Notes under the pieces: model-generated
What the model saw: only the letters and a program-made list of their open reading frames with translations
Told to the model about the DNA's origin: nothing
Database searches by the model: none
Made by a program: the position numbers and the translations under genes
Source of the DNA: Panicum virgatum
Lineage: Eukaryota > Streptophyta > Magnoliopsida > Poales > Poaceae
Direction of reading: 5' to 3'
Length of the DNA: 64,000 nt
NCBI RefSeq assembly: GCF_016808335.1
Contig: NC_053148.1
Location: 2,547,001 to 2,611,000 of the forward strand
In this document: positions 35,701 through 47,374 of the stretch, piece after piece
How positions within the stretch are numbered: position 1 is the first letter of the stretch
Layout of the letters: each line of letters starts with the position of its first letter

Positions 35701-37209
35701 CAAGGAACAGTCTGCTTTAGTACAAGTGATGTGCTTATTCTGGCGAAGCGAAGCAACGACGGCTGGAGCAGGATGACCAAGACGTTGATGCCACAGGGAA
35801 GTAGAGACAGCAAGGAGGGCGTGGGCAGTGGTTGGCGCTACAGCAATGATGGTGTAGAGGTCGCCATCACTATTGCAGCGAAGAATCATGCGTCACGTCC
35901 TGAGGTCCTTCACAGAAAAACCAAATGCATCAAATTCTATTGAACAATTATTGTCGTGAGTGAATTGTCGAACGGAAAGAAGGTTACAAACTAAGGGTGG
36001 AATGACAAGGACATTGTTCAAAATGAATTGGGAAGCTGTGGTGGGAAGGGTAGACTGACCACGAGATGTAATAGGAATACGAGTGCCATTGCCTACAACA
36101 ATATAAGAATGCGGTGAAGGGGTACGGGAGAGCAGTATACCTTCAGAAGAGTGCATATGAGTGGTGGAGCCGGTGTCCAAGACCCACGGAGATGAGCCTT
36201 GGACAGACATCTGCTGAAGAGCGGCGATGAGGCCAGCCTGATCCCAAGAGGGCGCCGATGGCTAGGAGAACTGGGACGGGGCGAAGGCAGAGTGCGCCTG
36301 CGGGGACAGAGCCGAGCAGGCCTTGCCTGCCCAGTTTCCAAACCAGAGGGCCCAACGCGTGCTCCAGCACCCTGGTGGTCGGCCTGCCATCCTCCCTGAG
36401 CGGCCCATGGGTTGAAGCAGATCCACGGGCCCGCTGGGGTAGGGGGGGTGTGCCTGCTGCTGGGCGCCGCCGCCGCCATTGCGCCTGTTCTTCCTAGGGC
36501 GCCGAGGCTGTTGCTGCTGCTGCTGTGTGCCGGATGTAGTCGAGAAAGAATGGCAGGCGGAACCGTAGCCAGCAGAAGGTGAGGAGGCGACCAGGGCAGT
36601 GGCAGCAACAACCTGGGCTTCATTAGCCAGGTGCAGCTCTTTCAACGCAAGATGATCGAGAGCTGTGGTGAACGTCATGTCCTTCTGCCCAGTGATGAAG
36701 TCGGCGGTGGCACTGAATCGTGGGTTGATGGCGCGCAGGAGGTTGAGGATGAGGGTAGCCTCTGAAACAGGTTGATCAACGTCGTGAAGCGCATCGGTGG
36801 CGACCTTCATCTTCTTGGCATAATATTCAACAGAGAGATTGCCCTAAGTCATGGAGTGGAATTCATGACTCAGGTAGATGGAGCAGGGAGCCTTGTTCGC
36901 CTAAAAGTGATTTTCGATGGCGACCCAAAGCTGGTGCGCCGTCTGATCAGGCGCCATGGTGAAGTCAAGGACGAACTCAGAGACAGAGCCGTACAGCCAT
37001 GTGCGAATGCAGCAGTCGTTCTAGGCCCAAGTCTCATCAACAGGTTTGGGAGCAGGGGTCCCATTGATGTGCTTGAGGAGTCCAAACTTGCCGCACATGG
37101 CATGGAAGAAGGCGCTCCACTTGGTGTAGTTCGAAGAACGAAGCTCCAGGGTTATGGGGACGCGAGCCTTCACGTTGATGGTCGCAAAGGGATTGATCAC
37201 GTCAGCCAT
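32730..37209 (-). pseudogene. copia gag-pol, disrupted by stops and frameshifts
   Basis: Gag-like sequence begins at about 37209 (MADVINPF). The protease core DTGST is at 36163-36177, and the pre-integrase HQRLGHP at 35770-35790. An integrase core with DDF and DNGKEF lies at about 35250-35590. The reverse transcriptase carries YVDD at 33712-33723. RNase H holds SSKRQ and SSAKAEYRA (about 33090-33150) and ends ADIMTKG. No gag CCHC knuckle was seen. In-frame stops lie at 37021, 36901, 36844, 35893, 34114, 34090 and 33877, and phase changes occur between gag and protease (about 36200-36400) and between integrase and transcriptase. It cannot produce a working polyprotein. Confidence 0.92.
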
Positions 37210-37518
37210 GGCAGGAGACGCAGCAGCGGAGGAGGAGGAGCGGTGACCTCGGACATCAACAGATTGGATCTGTTGGGGAGGGGAGGGCGCAGCCCAGGGA
37301 AGGGGGCGCTGACGGTGGTGTGGTTGGCGCCCAAGGTAGGGCACAGGGAAGGAGGGGAGGCGCCCTAGGCTTAGGGCGCAAGGGAGGAGGGGAGGCGCCC
37401 TAGGGTTAGGGCGCAGGGGAGGAGGGGTGGCACCGATGAAGGGAATCCCCTGGTCGGCGGCTAGGGCAGCGGAAGGGAGGAGGGGTGGGGGCGCACGGTA
37501 GGGCAGGAGGGGCTCAGA

Positions 37519-37530
37519 CTCGTGATACCA
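37519..37530 (-). other. primer-binding site of the copia element
   Basis: The minus strand reads TGGTATCACGAG directly after the 5' LTR. The first eight bases match the usual initiator-Met tRNA site of plant copia elements. Confidence 0.85.
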
Positions 37531-37672
37531 TGTAGAGAGGTATGATTAGGGTAAACACCACACACGCAAGGAGGGGGTGACCTCTTGTATATACAGGCCG
37601 TATAGGCTTGAAGTACAACTAAATTCAGTTACAAGACTTATACAAGTCAAATACAGCTATATACCTCTAATA
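37531..37672 (-). repeat. 5' LTR of the copia element
   Basis: 142 bp. On the element's strand it starts TATTAGAGG and ends CTCTACA. The TA...CA termini, shared by both LTRs, differ from the common TG...CA. Confidence 0.92.
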
Positions 37673-38677
37673 GTTTCCCTAAAATGTTTAATATGTTGCA
37701 AGAAATAAATCTTGCTATTCAATAGTTCTCTCAATGGTAGATATTTGTGTAATCTTTATGCTTGTAACATTGATGTTTTTATGTACTAGAAAACATTATC
37801 TCCACTATCATTTGCAAGATAGTGTGTGGCAATTTTCTAAGCCCTGGTGATTTGAAAATGTAGTCGACTTGCATGGCTTCTCAAAGACATTGTCTTGCTG
37901 GAATAGTATTTTAACATTGCACAGGAAAATAAAATGACACGCGCTGCTCTTTGTCATGCATTTAAAATCAGTAGAGAAGCAAAGGTCTCTTGCTTAAGAT
38001 AGCGCATTCCCTTGCTCAACTACATGATGACATCAAATTTATATGGATGGGAACCAACGCCAGAGCAAACCAGCGTCACTCACAAATACATAGTAAATCA
38101 ATTTCGCGTACCACCCAGTATATTTTGCACACCGTGCCAAAGTAGTACAGAACAAAGGTAATCAGTGTGCAGCTATGGTAAAGGAAATGGCAGTATGAGC
38201 GCTTAAGAGGGAACAGATTGCAGTTAGCAAATATGACTAATCTGCGGTAAAGAAAGTTAACCTTCAAGACATCAGCGACTATACAATGAATACAGGTATA
38301 CTTCACGACCAAGTGTTCTTATCTGCAGGCTCTCACTCACCCAAACAGCGGAACTGCTCCTTTGGCTTTGATATCTTTACATACAAACACTACATTGGGA
38401 GGTAACTTCAAATATGCTAGGATTTAAACTAATGAATTGCTATCAAGATTTTCAACTGCCCTTCAAAACAAGAAAAATAAATTCTCGATGAGAAAGACAG
38501 TACAAAACCAATGCCTATCCTGATTAGCCAGGTGCCCGTGCTTTAGCATGCGAAAACTGGGTAAATCAAGGGAAGATGCACTTGATTACCAGCACTCAGT
38601 GCAATGGCACCAGTCCCCATGTGCACGAGAAGTGTAACTTCATGGCATGTGAGACCCAACTGCACTTTGTTCTGTTA
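37673..38677. other. intergenic and 3' flank of the ARK gene
   Basis: AT-rich sequence without a supported gene. The part next to 38678 is presumably the 3' untranslated region of the kinesin gene. No poly(A) site could be fixed. Confidence 0.45.
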
Positions 38678-41600
38678 TCACATTTTTATTCCCAATCTTC
38701 TCATCTCTGCTTGAAGAGTGGGGCTGGATGTCAATGTCCGATATGCCAACATCCTTATATCTTCTCGAGAACAATCCCTCGAAATCCGGACAAGTTCCCA
38801 TAAGGCACCTTCACTGATAATGTCCTTCGAATTTACTTCTGCAAAGGAGAGCAAACTTAAACCGTAAGCATAATATTATGTGTGATGTGAGAGGAAGGTA
38901 AGAGGGTGGGAAGGGGGAGACCATGTTGTGCCAAATGGCATAGCGCGAGCTCAATGTGGCGCCTGATTGGAGCAGCTTCATTATTGGCATTTTTTACAAT
39001 CCAAGGAAGTGCTCCATCATCTATTAATAATGATTTGCCCACCTTATTTCCTGAAAACAAAAGGGTTAAGCATGGAAAACTATTCAGGAATGGTCAGATC
39101 AAGACATACAGATAAAACTGATCTCAACAGAAGTACATGGAATTGCATTAATCTTTCATTTCGCCCATAACATGCAAGAATTTCTGAAAAATATTTACAA
39201 CATGAAGCATTTATTCTTAAAATTCCACGCCAAGCATTCTAATAAATTTCTGAAGTTGGAAAATGCAGGACAGATGATGCCAGAGAACTGTATCAAAGCA
39301 TTGAACATTAAAACTTCAGTTTTTTGTTGTGCATTGACAATTTGATATCATAAAACATTTATAAGGAAATTCGAAAACTGCAGATTCTCTCTTAAATGTA
39401 ATATTTGGATTCTTGCCATTTGGTGTTCTGTTAAACAGTCCTAGTAGTCTCATTTTCCTGTTTCTTGTGTTTTCCTGCTTCTTGTGTTGCACCCATGTAT
39501 TCCTATATATAACCCTAATAAGCAAAATGAACACACAGTGCTAGCATAGGTACATTACCTTGAGTGGCTGCTCTGGATTCACATTTTGCAAAATTTGCAA
39601 TGCCACGTGCAACTTGAGCAAGGACATCAGGGTGCCCACACCTAACCATTCCGAGCAATGCTTTAATTCCACCTTCTCCCCTCAACCGAGTTTGCAGTTT
39701 GTCTGGTAAAAACCAGAAGGTTAGGTCTAGGATACAACCTCAAGCATAAAAATAGATTTCTACTACTCATATCAAAATTAAAAATAGGTCCCTATGAGTG
39801 TTGATTCTTAAAATTCTATTATGTTGACAAATCTTACGTTGAATCTTGCAGGCCACTGACTAAATGTACGTCTCGATTTTGTCTTATAATAGAACCTTTT
39901 TTTTAGGTAATCTTTTAATAGAACCTATGAGGGAATAATGGTATATCTTAAATTTTATGTTCATGTTCCTCACACAACCTGATATCCATCAGGGAAAGAA
40001 AAAAACTAATTCATCCAAAGTATTAGCTCTCTGAGGAATGCCATTCAGTGCATTACTATCTTACAGTAGACCAAATTCTTGAATAACAAGCAGAAATTTA
40101 AAGTTACCATTGCCACAAAGATTAGCAATTGCTCCAGCAACCATTCTTAGAGTTTGTGGATCCTCTGCATCAGATGCCGTCATAGACAACAAGGTTACAC
40201 CTCCTTGCGCCATGATAAGGTCTTGATTTGTCTCTGCATATATGAACTATAACAATGAGAGAAGCTCATTATCAAAGGATCTCTGCCATGAATTATAAAA
40301 ATCTGCTGATCCACTGACCATTCATTGCAAGATTTGCAATTGCTCCTGCGGCTACTCTGCGAATTGTCTCATCCTCAGAGCTCCTAAGTAGCACAAGGAG
40401 GGAAGTAAGGCCACCTGCTTCTACAATCTTTTCCTGGTTTGCCTCTGAAGTATACAAGGTTGGGGTAGTTAATTGATGACTGTGAGATTAGCTTTAAAAA
40501 AGCAATGCTGTCAGCTTGTCAAGTAAAATAAAGTACTGCAGATATAGCTAAGAAACTCTATCGGGGCATTTGTGCAACAACCCTATTAAAGCAGTATGCT
40601 TCCAAGTAAAACTTCTAATGTATAACGCCAATATTCTAGTACAAGAATTCTATATCTAGTTAAAAAGCATTATGAACATGCAGCGCTCACCTTCAGCTGC
40701 CAGATTTGCAACAACTTTCACTGCATGAACACGAACATCGGGTTCTTCAGATTCAAGCAATGACAATATCTTCTGTAACCCAACTGAAAACAGAGAGGGA
40801 AACTTTAAGCACCATATGTTTGCTGATATATGAGATATCAATAGCTCGGGGTGGCAAGACTGCAAAAAAGGCTTAAGATGTTTTACAAAATTCTGTCTTA
40901 AGTTATAATCTACCATTTTCACAAAGCCATCTTAATCTCCTGTGAATTTACCATTCATCACATTCATATATTTATCAACAGAATATCTATACAAGTATCT
41001 TGGCATCCCAATACGCTACAGAAAGTAGGTTTTTTGTGTGTGTGTGTGTGTGTGTGTTTTGGGGGGGAAGGGGGGGGGGGTCGATATGCACCCTAACAAA
41101 TAGTTTACTGCTTACTTTTATTTTGGAGATCGCTTGCAGGAACAAGACAAGTCAAACAGAGCAGAAATCGGAACTCAGATATGATTGTGATGGTGGGAGG
41201 TGGTAGATGTGAAGACCTAAAGAAGAATGTGAAAACTAGACCATGTCAGCAGTCTGAATTGGTGCCCATAAGGGGCACCACCAACCCTCTTTAGTTCATA
41301 ACAGGACCAGCTTTCCTTAATGTGAAACAAATGGAAAATTATTACTATTAATTGAACTAAAGAGGGTGGGTTCATGGTGACCCTTAGGGGCACCAATTTC
41401 CTAACCATGTGGAATTTACTGGATTTAGGCTCGAGTTCAGTTTTTCAAATAAAAAGATAAATGAGGAGAAAATACCTTGTTCAGAGAGTTTAGCAATTGG
41501 TTGCTTAGGTCCATTGCTGTGCTCTCTTGGTTGTGAACTTCCAGTCTGTGACGCCAAAGAATCTAAACCAGGAAATATTTTGCCTGGCCCGTCTCCTTTA

Positions 41601-44600
41601 TCAAGACTCCTCCTTGTCTGATACAACCGAATAGAAATGAAAGAAGAGAAAACAGCACAGTTATGTTTAGAGAAGCATCATAGCGCAAGCCAGTAATGCA
41701 GTAGCTATCTACAAAAATCTTGCAATGGCAATAACGCCTACCTCATCAGCTTCCATACTCATCTGCAATAACTGACTTCTCAAAACACCTATTTCTTCTT
41801 CAAGTTTCTCTTTCTGGCTAGCTTCAGTGTCTAGCATTTTCCGGAGTTTTACAACCTCAGCTGTAGCTGTAGCCTACAAGGTTGAGGCAATAATTTGGTA
41901 TCAGTACATTGAGGCGATAATTTGACAAGAAAATGAAAAGGTTTTAGCCAACAACACCTCCAGCTTTTTCCAGTGTGTTATTTGATTCATGAGGTCACTG
42001 GCCTCATCTTCAGCAGACTGCCGTAGCATTTTCTCATCCTGCAGTAAGTTATGCGCTTCTCTGATGTCACTGGATGTGGACTCAGCCTCTTTAATCTGCA
42101 ACATGAAAGGAGAGACAAATCACATTTGGAATTAACATAAAATTATGACCCAAAAATTCCTTCCCAGGATACAGCAAGAAATTAATTATTTATAAAGCTG
42201 AATTAGAAGTTTACTTGTCTCTTGGGTGATTTTTGATGCGTTTTCCACTTCTCCTCCAGTACTTTTATCGAGTCTAAGTATTCTTGATGGTACTTCATTT
42301 TCTCATTCTGCATAAAAAAATGATAAATGATGAATATAGCAGCAATCCAGCATGTTAGGGAAGGTTTAAACTGAAGTGGTTCACTTCTATCCCCTTAGGA
42401 TATATGAAATATGCAAACAATCTTCTGATTAACATAAAAGCTTCAAGCCTATGTATATTAATTTTAAAGAGGCAAAGGTGACCTCAAAACAACAGATGGC
42501 AAGAAGAAGAATCGACAGAAGGGTATAAAAACATATGGCACTTTTTTCTTTGTTTGTTTTTTGAGGTTACAGTAGGGTTTCCTATGGATTATGAATATGC
42601 TACAGTTTTGCCAAGCTAAATACAAAATAAGTTTGCATCACAGAATTTATATTGGCGTGTGACTGAAAATTATAAAGAAATGTGGCACCAATATACAAGA
42701 CAAAAGTGAAAGGGCTAATTAGTCTAGACAAAATATAAAGGTATATAGAATATGAGACAGAAAACAAACCTCCAATGTGATTTTGCACTCTCTTTCGGCC
42801 TCAGCAATGCGACATTGAGCTTCAGCTCTCATTCTCTCAACTTCATCATCAAAATATTTCCGCTGCCTTTCATTTTCTGCGATCAACTTATCCAATTCAA
42901 TATCAAGTCTCCTGCATAGGCTTTTGTAATCAAACTCTTCCTTCAATTTTACCATGTTCTCAACTTTCATTGCCTAGACATGAAACAAAGCAAACATTAA
43001 TAATTCTCTGGCAATTATTTTTGCCGGTTCTGTGAAATCAGAATTCGGAAATTGTTACTACTTGATAACTTGAAGATGAAATACTAAACTATTAGATGTA
43101 TCTATGCAGACATACCCTTTGTCCGAACATTATTGTGCTGGTAGTTTCCCCCCGATGTCTTGGAGATGGACCAATAGTCACAACTAATGATGTTCTTGCA
43201 GTACCTATGAAATTTAACAGAAGGTTGACCATGATCAGAGCAAATAAATGTGACAGGCAACATTTTCATTAGGAAAATTTTTCATTTTCCTCCTTAGCTA
43301 TGCTAATGGCACGATGTCACTTTTACTGTACACAATGCCTCAATACATTATGCCATTGTCAAATTTCAGGAGAATAATGTCCAAACAAGAGATTCTTTTA
43401 CATGTTTTCTCCTATCATGTTCTTAAAAGGTTCTTCTAGTACATACCAGTATGGCAAAGTACTTTTTGATAAAAGAAACAAATGAATTACTTCACACTAG
43501 TCCTTTTATAAGAATCACATCCATACACAGTTATACTAGTGTATGATATTCTACATACCATGATGTTTTGCATATATGGTCGAAAAGGTTGAATCATTGA
43601 CACATGCCTCCTTTCTAGCTTCTACACTTCTTTCTTTTGGTGAAAAATTGGAAATTATTTTTTTGGGGTACATAACATGGCATAGCACTCATGCCTACAT
43701 TTCAGTATGTTTTTTTTTTTGAGCGGTACATTTCAGTATGTTGATACCAAGATGAACAATGCATTATTGTGTGGATATTCATGTGTAACAATTAAAATTG
43801 TTCCAATGAGACATCTTACCTCCAAATGAATCTTTAAGCAATCTGGTAAGCTTAGAATCACGAACAGGTACGTGAGGACTGTTTTCAGCAAGTGCGTTGA
43901 TGCATTTTCCTAGAGCACTTAAGGACAAGTTGATAGACTTTGCCTCTTCTAATGTATGACCCTCACTTCCTGCAAATAGTAACTCAATATTCAGGGTTGC
44001 AAACTTGCAAATTACAAGAGACCTATGAACATTTACATGGACATGCAACTGCTGAGTGAGATCAAATGTAGCAAGACAGCATATCATTAAGAAAGGAAGA
44101 CTCGCCTGACTTGTCTATGCGCTCCGATCCAGCCAAGTCTACAACTACAAGCTTACTTTTCCTAATAATAGGTGGTCGTAAAGACCCCATCATGGACAAT
44201 GAATGCCCATTTTCACCAGAAATGCTGACATCCATTTCACTCCTACCTTTTACAGACCTTCTGACATTTACCTTCACAAAGGATATCACCATATCATTAC
44301 CATAAATGATGTAGTTGTAAAGGCATACAGATAGGTAAGAAAATAAACTCATGGAACATAAGCATACCATGAGGATAGCATGACTGCGAGATGATTCTGT
44401 GTTTAACTTTGTGTTTGCAGCCACACGATGGGCCTCACCAACCCTTAGAAGGTCCACAAAGCTTTTTTGATCTCTAACTTCAACTACTGTGGCTCCAGGC
44501 AGTGAAACATCTCCAGTCCTAGGGTCTTCTACAATGGCTATATTGTCATTTACAGGATCAAGGAGGTCTTGTATCATTTCCATGTACAACTGTAACAACC

Positions 44601-47374
44601 ATCGCAATATACATTGTTACAGCAAACATGGATTCCAAAGATACTAGATCAATAGATAAACCTGCAAAGGGCCCACCATCACAAACCTGTAGATATGATA
44701 CCGACACAGAATCAGTCTCAGGTGCTATATCTGCTAGAATATCCTCCATTGCACGAACCATAATTCCTCTAGCAGCAGTATCTTCTTCACCGAGCCTTCC
44801 CAGTGTAAAAGTCTTCCCAGTACCAGTTTGGCCATAGGCCATAACTGTGCCATTATATCCCTCCATAACACTCTGTAAAACATAGAAAATGCTACAGTGG
44901 TACGTATATTGTTGAGAGAGTAACACATAACAGTAATCAAGCTAATGGTATTGCTAGAACAAAGTATTTCAAGGGCCGAACAGTTGCTGTCCTTTCTAGA
45001 CACAATAACTATGAACGATACTACACTTTCAACACAAATTCTAGGCAATTCCAGATTCCTTCTGTGTCTGAAAACCTCAACATGAAGCAATTTAAATTAC
45101 TATGAATACTCGCACTCACGGAAAAGGAAAAGGGGCAGTAAACAAAATATAACCTTGTTTCACTAACCTATTATGAATTTGTGACTACCTCAAACTGAGA
45201 CAGAAAGGTTTACTGCAAAGTTATGAGTATGGTTAAGCTTCATATACCTCCACAACTGGTTTTGCAACAACTTCATACACTCTCTTTTGTGAAGAAAACT
45301 CTGTGAGCACTTCATCGAATTCATATGTTTCTGACTCCCAGTTATTTTTACGAAGCTTTAACCTTTTGAGCTTCATAACAAATTTTCATCAAGTTAGACA
45401 ACAGAAAATACTTGATTTTTTTCATATCATGCTAAAGAGAAAGGAAGTCATACCTCTGGCTGAAGCTCAACACAATCACCAAAATCCGCATCTGCCGCCA
45501 ACTCTTCCGCATTCCTGGGCCTAAGCCTTACGGCGACTCTTACTCTACTAGAAACTGCTAGGAACAGGGAGGAATAGATTCTTGAGTCCCAAAAATATAG
45601 ACACTCTAGATCAAATCAAAATTTCCAGAATGCAAAGCGAGCCAAAGAATGCTTCCTAATTTCACCATCATACATAATGCCAACCAATAATTTGATTCAC
45701 AAATCTTTGGAAAGATAATGTTAGGCAATGCACAACATGCAGTAAAAGAATGATTGCAAGATGCAATTTCAATCACTTATCACTTATGGGCAAACAATGA
45801 GAGACAATTTGTATGCCAGGTGCACAGTAAAAAATAAATCTAAGAAATGAGGCAGTTTAATCTAAGTAATTCTTTGGAAACATCAGCTACCATGAAACAA
45901 TTTTCCGTAGGGTACTTGTCCAGGCATTGCAGTAGAGTTAACTAACCAACCAGTCATGCAATCCCACAGGCATCACAAACTGACATCACTCAAGAGAACC
46001 AAACTTACTAGAACAGAAAAAAAAAATACTGCCCAGACATTTCAGAAGCAAACTTCGTGTTAGAGTATATTAGGCAACTCCATATATGGTTAGTTTAGGA
46101 TTGATTGTAATCCCAGGATAACCTTCCTTATCTCTAGGAGAGGTTACTTGCCCTCCAAGCCATGTACTCCTATATATTCACCCTAGAGGCTCAATGCAAT
46201 ACATCCCACGCATTATACATTATCTTACACTTCGGAGAATTTTCAAACAATAACCACAAAAACAAGCTTCTTTCAGCATGCAATTCAATACGACTGCAAA
46301 ATTATACTCAGTAAATACGAAGAAAGTTCCACTGCTGTCGTTTAGTAAGACGGGGGCTCTGCCCTAAAACTCTAAAAAAAGAAAGTGCCACCGCTACTGG
46401 CTACTGGTGTCATAGGGAGTTAGGAAAATCTATTACATGAGGACTGAATGTTAAGTTGTTATTTCACCCATACTAACATTCACCAAGGTGTCGTCATTTG
46501 CAAGGTAACTTACAATGAGTTGCAAACAAAGCCAGTGGGAACAGAGAATTACAAACTTCTAGTGCTCTTCCTTATTCTCTACAGTTATGTTCACTTTTTG
46601 CAGGGCAAATTGTGACTGTTGGTGGTGGTTGGGCACTTGGGTGCAAGGGGCACATGGTCACCACGAAGATGAAACAAAAAATACGTGAGACACACGATTA
46701 CACTAAAACCAGAAAAATAAACAAAAGGTCTCCCGTGTCAACAAAACAGGTATTCCAATCTAGGAAAATTCAAGCGGTAGCTGAACAATCACACTAACCT
46801 AATGAAACGCACAGCAGCAGTTTCGAAATGGTGCAATTGCTCTGCAGATACGTTACAGAATTTGCACCCACGCAAGCAAATCGCTCAACTCGCCAGCCAA
46901 AAATCTGAAAGGGATTAGCCAGGCCGATCGCACTATGGCACAACATTACCAACCAAAATGGCACCGTACTTACTACCGATCTGCAGCTACATTTGCGTCT
47001 AAGAGTAAAACTCCCCAGCAAAACCGGGTGAGATTCAGCAGCGGCGACTTGGGAACAACAAAGCAGGGCGAAGCTGAGAAAATGCAGATCAGTCCAGCTC
47101 CAAATCCCCAAACCCCGCAGAACCAAATCCAAATCCGGATCCCACCCCAGCACGATCGAAGCCAGCCGGGCAAGGGGGAGCCGCACCCACCTCCGCCCGA
47201 CGACGCGCGCCCTCCCGCCGCGGGGAGCGGCCCCGAGTTGGTCCGCCGGTACGCGCCGGCCGCCGAGGAGAGGCGCTGCTTCCCCGCCGCCGCCTTGGGC
47301 GTCGCGCCGGCGCCCTGCCGGTCCAGCTTCGCGCTCATCCTGGGCCCCCCGTTCCGCACCCCGCTGCTCGCCAT
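38678..47374 (-). CDS. ARK: armadillo-repeat kinesin (ARK / KIN-U), 902 aa, 19 exons
   Basis: A plus-end-type microtubule motor of the plant-specific ARK family. Arabidopsis members shape root-hair microtubules and cell growth. Coding exons, in order of transcription: 47374-47191, 45554-45454, 45370-45248, 44872-44687, 44589-44368, 44271-44106, 43969-43820, 43204-43116, 42973-42770, 42307-42215, 42095-41958, 41873-41742, 41617-41476, 40783-40691, 40444-40319, 40233-40108, 39702-39559, 39050-38922, 38838-38678. They total 2709 nt and stay in phase. The motor spans residues 66-407 (P-loop GQTGTGKT 150-157, SSRSH 264-268, DLAGSE 317-322). A coiled coil follows at about 408-600 and armadillo repeats at about 644-890. 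All acceptors are AG. One donor is GC (intron starting 44105). The start has a basic Gly/Ser-rich leader and no competing upstream ATG in frame. Which of KIN-UA, -UB or -UC it is remains open. Confidence 0.95.
39898..39911. mobile_element. 14-bp T-run stub in an ARK intron
   Basis: CTTATAATAGAACCT (39883-39897) and CTTTTAATAGAACCT (39912-39926) match at 14 of 15 bases. They enclose T7 followed by AGGTAAT. The layout is that of an antisense, almost wholly truncated retroposon with a 15-bp duplication. Confidence 0.5.
41027..41072. repeat. (GT)n followed by G-runs in an ARK intron
   Basis: About eleven GT units, then TTTT, seven G, AA and ten or more G. On the sense strand of the gene this is a long C-run, then CA repeats, inside the intron between exons 13 and 14. 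Confidence 0.95.
41257..41398. mobile_element. foldback MITE in an ARK intron
   Basis: A 142 bp element has ends AATTGGTGCCC and GGGGCACCAATT. The inverted arms extend about 40-45 bp, through CACCAACCCTCTTTAGTTCA on the left and its near-inverse on the right. It lies in the intron 40784-41475. No clear target duplication is seen. Confidence 0.75.
43712..43726. mobile_element. 15-bp T-run stub in an ARK intron
   Basis: The 16-mer TACATTTCAGTATGTT occurs at 43696-43711 and 43727-43742 without a mismatch. Nine T and GAGCGG lie between. Read on the other strand this is CCGCTC plus a poly(A) run, the same design as the stub at 27173-27187. Confidence 0.7.
44104..44105 (-). other. GC splice donor of ARK intron 6
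   Basis: Exon 6 ends ...AAGTCAG and the intron begins GCGAGT. Only a GC donor here keeps the conserved kinesin sequence [14 protein letters not shown] in frame across the junction. The nearest GT (four bases on) would lead to a stop codon at once. AG/GC-AG introns are a known minor class. Confidence 0.85.
46058..46229 (+). mobile_element. solo LTR (copia-type) in ARK intron 1
   Basis: A 172 bp sequence starts TGTTAGAGTATATTAGG and ends TATCTTACA, flanked by the exact 5-bp duplication CTTCG (46053-46057 and 46230-46234). It contains a TATA-like CCTATATATTCACCC. The sequence resembles short plant copia LTRs. Only one LTR and no internal region remain, which indicates recombination between the LTRs of a former full element. 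It lies antisense to the kinesin gene, about 500 bp upstream of exon 2. Confidence 0.88.

Larger units (their letters stand above)
32602..37672 (-). mobile_element. Ty1/copia LTR retrotransposon with very short LTRs, degraded
   Basis: A 5.07 kb element on the minus strand is bounded by two similar terminal repeats of 142-144 bp. Next to the 5' LTR is a primer-binding site TGGTATCACGAG (37519-37530), complementary in type to initiator methionine tRNA. Next to the 3' LTR is a purine tract GATGGGGCGGG (32746-32756). Flanks GTTTC (right) and ATTTC (left) could be a 5-bp target duplication with one change. Domain order protease, integrase, reverse transcriptase, RNase H is that of copia. About a dozen LTR differences (roughly 8 percent by eye) indicate an old insertion. 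Confidence 0.93.
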
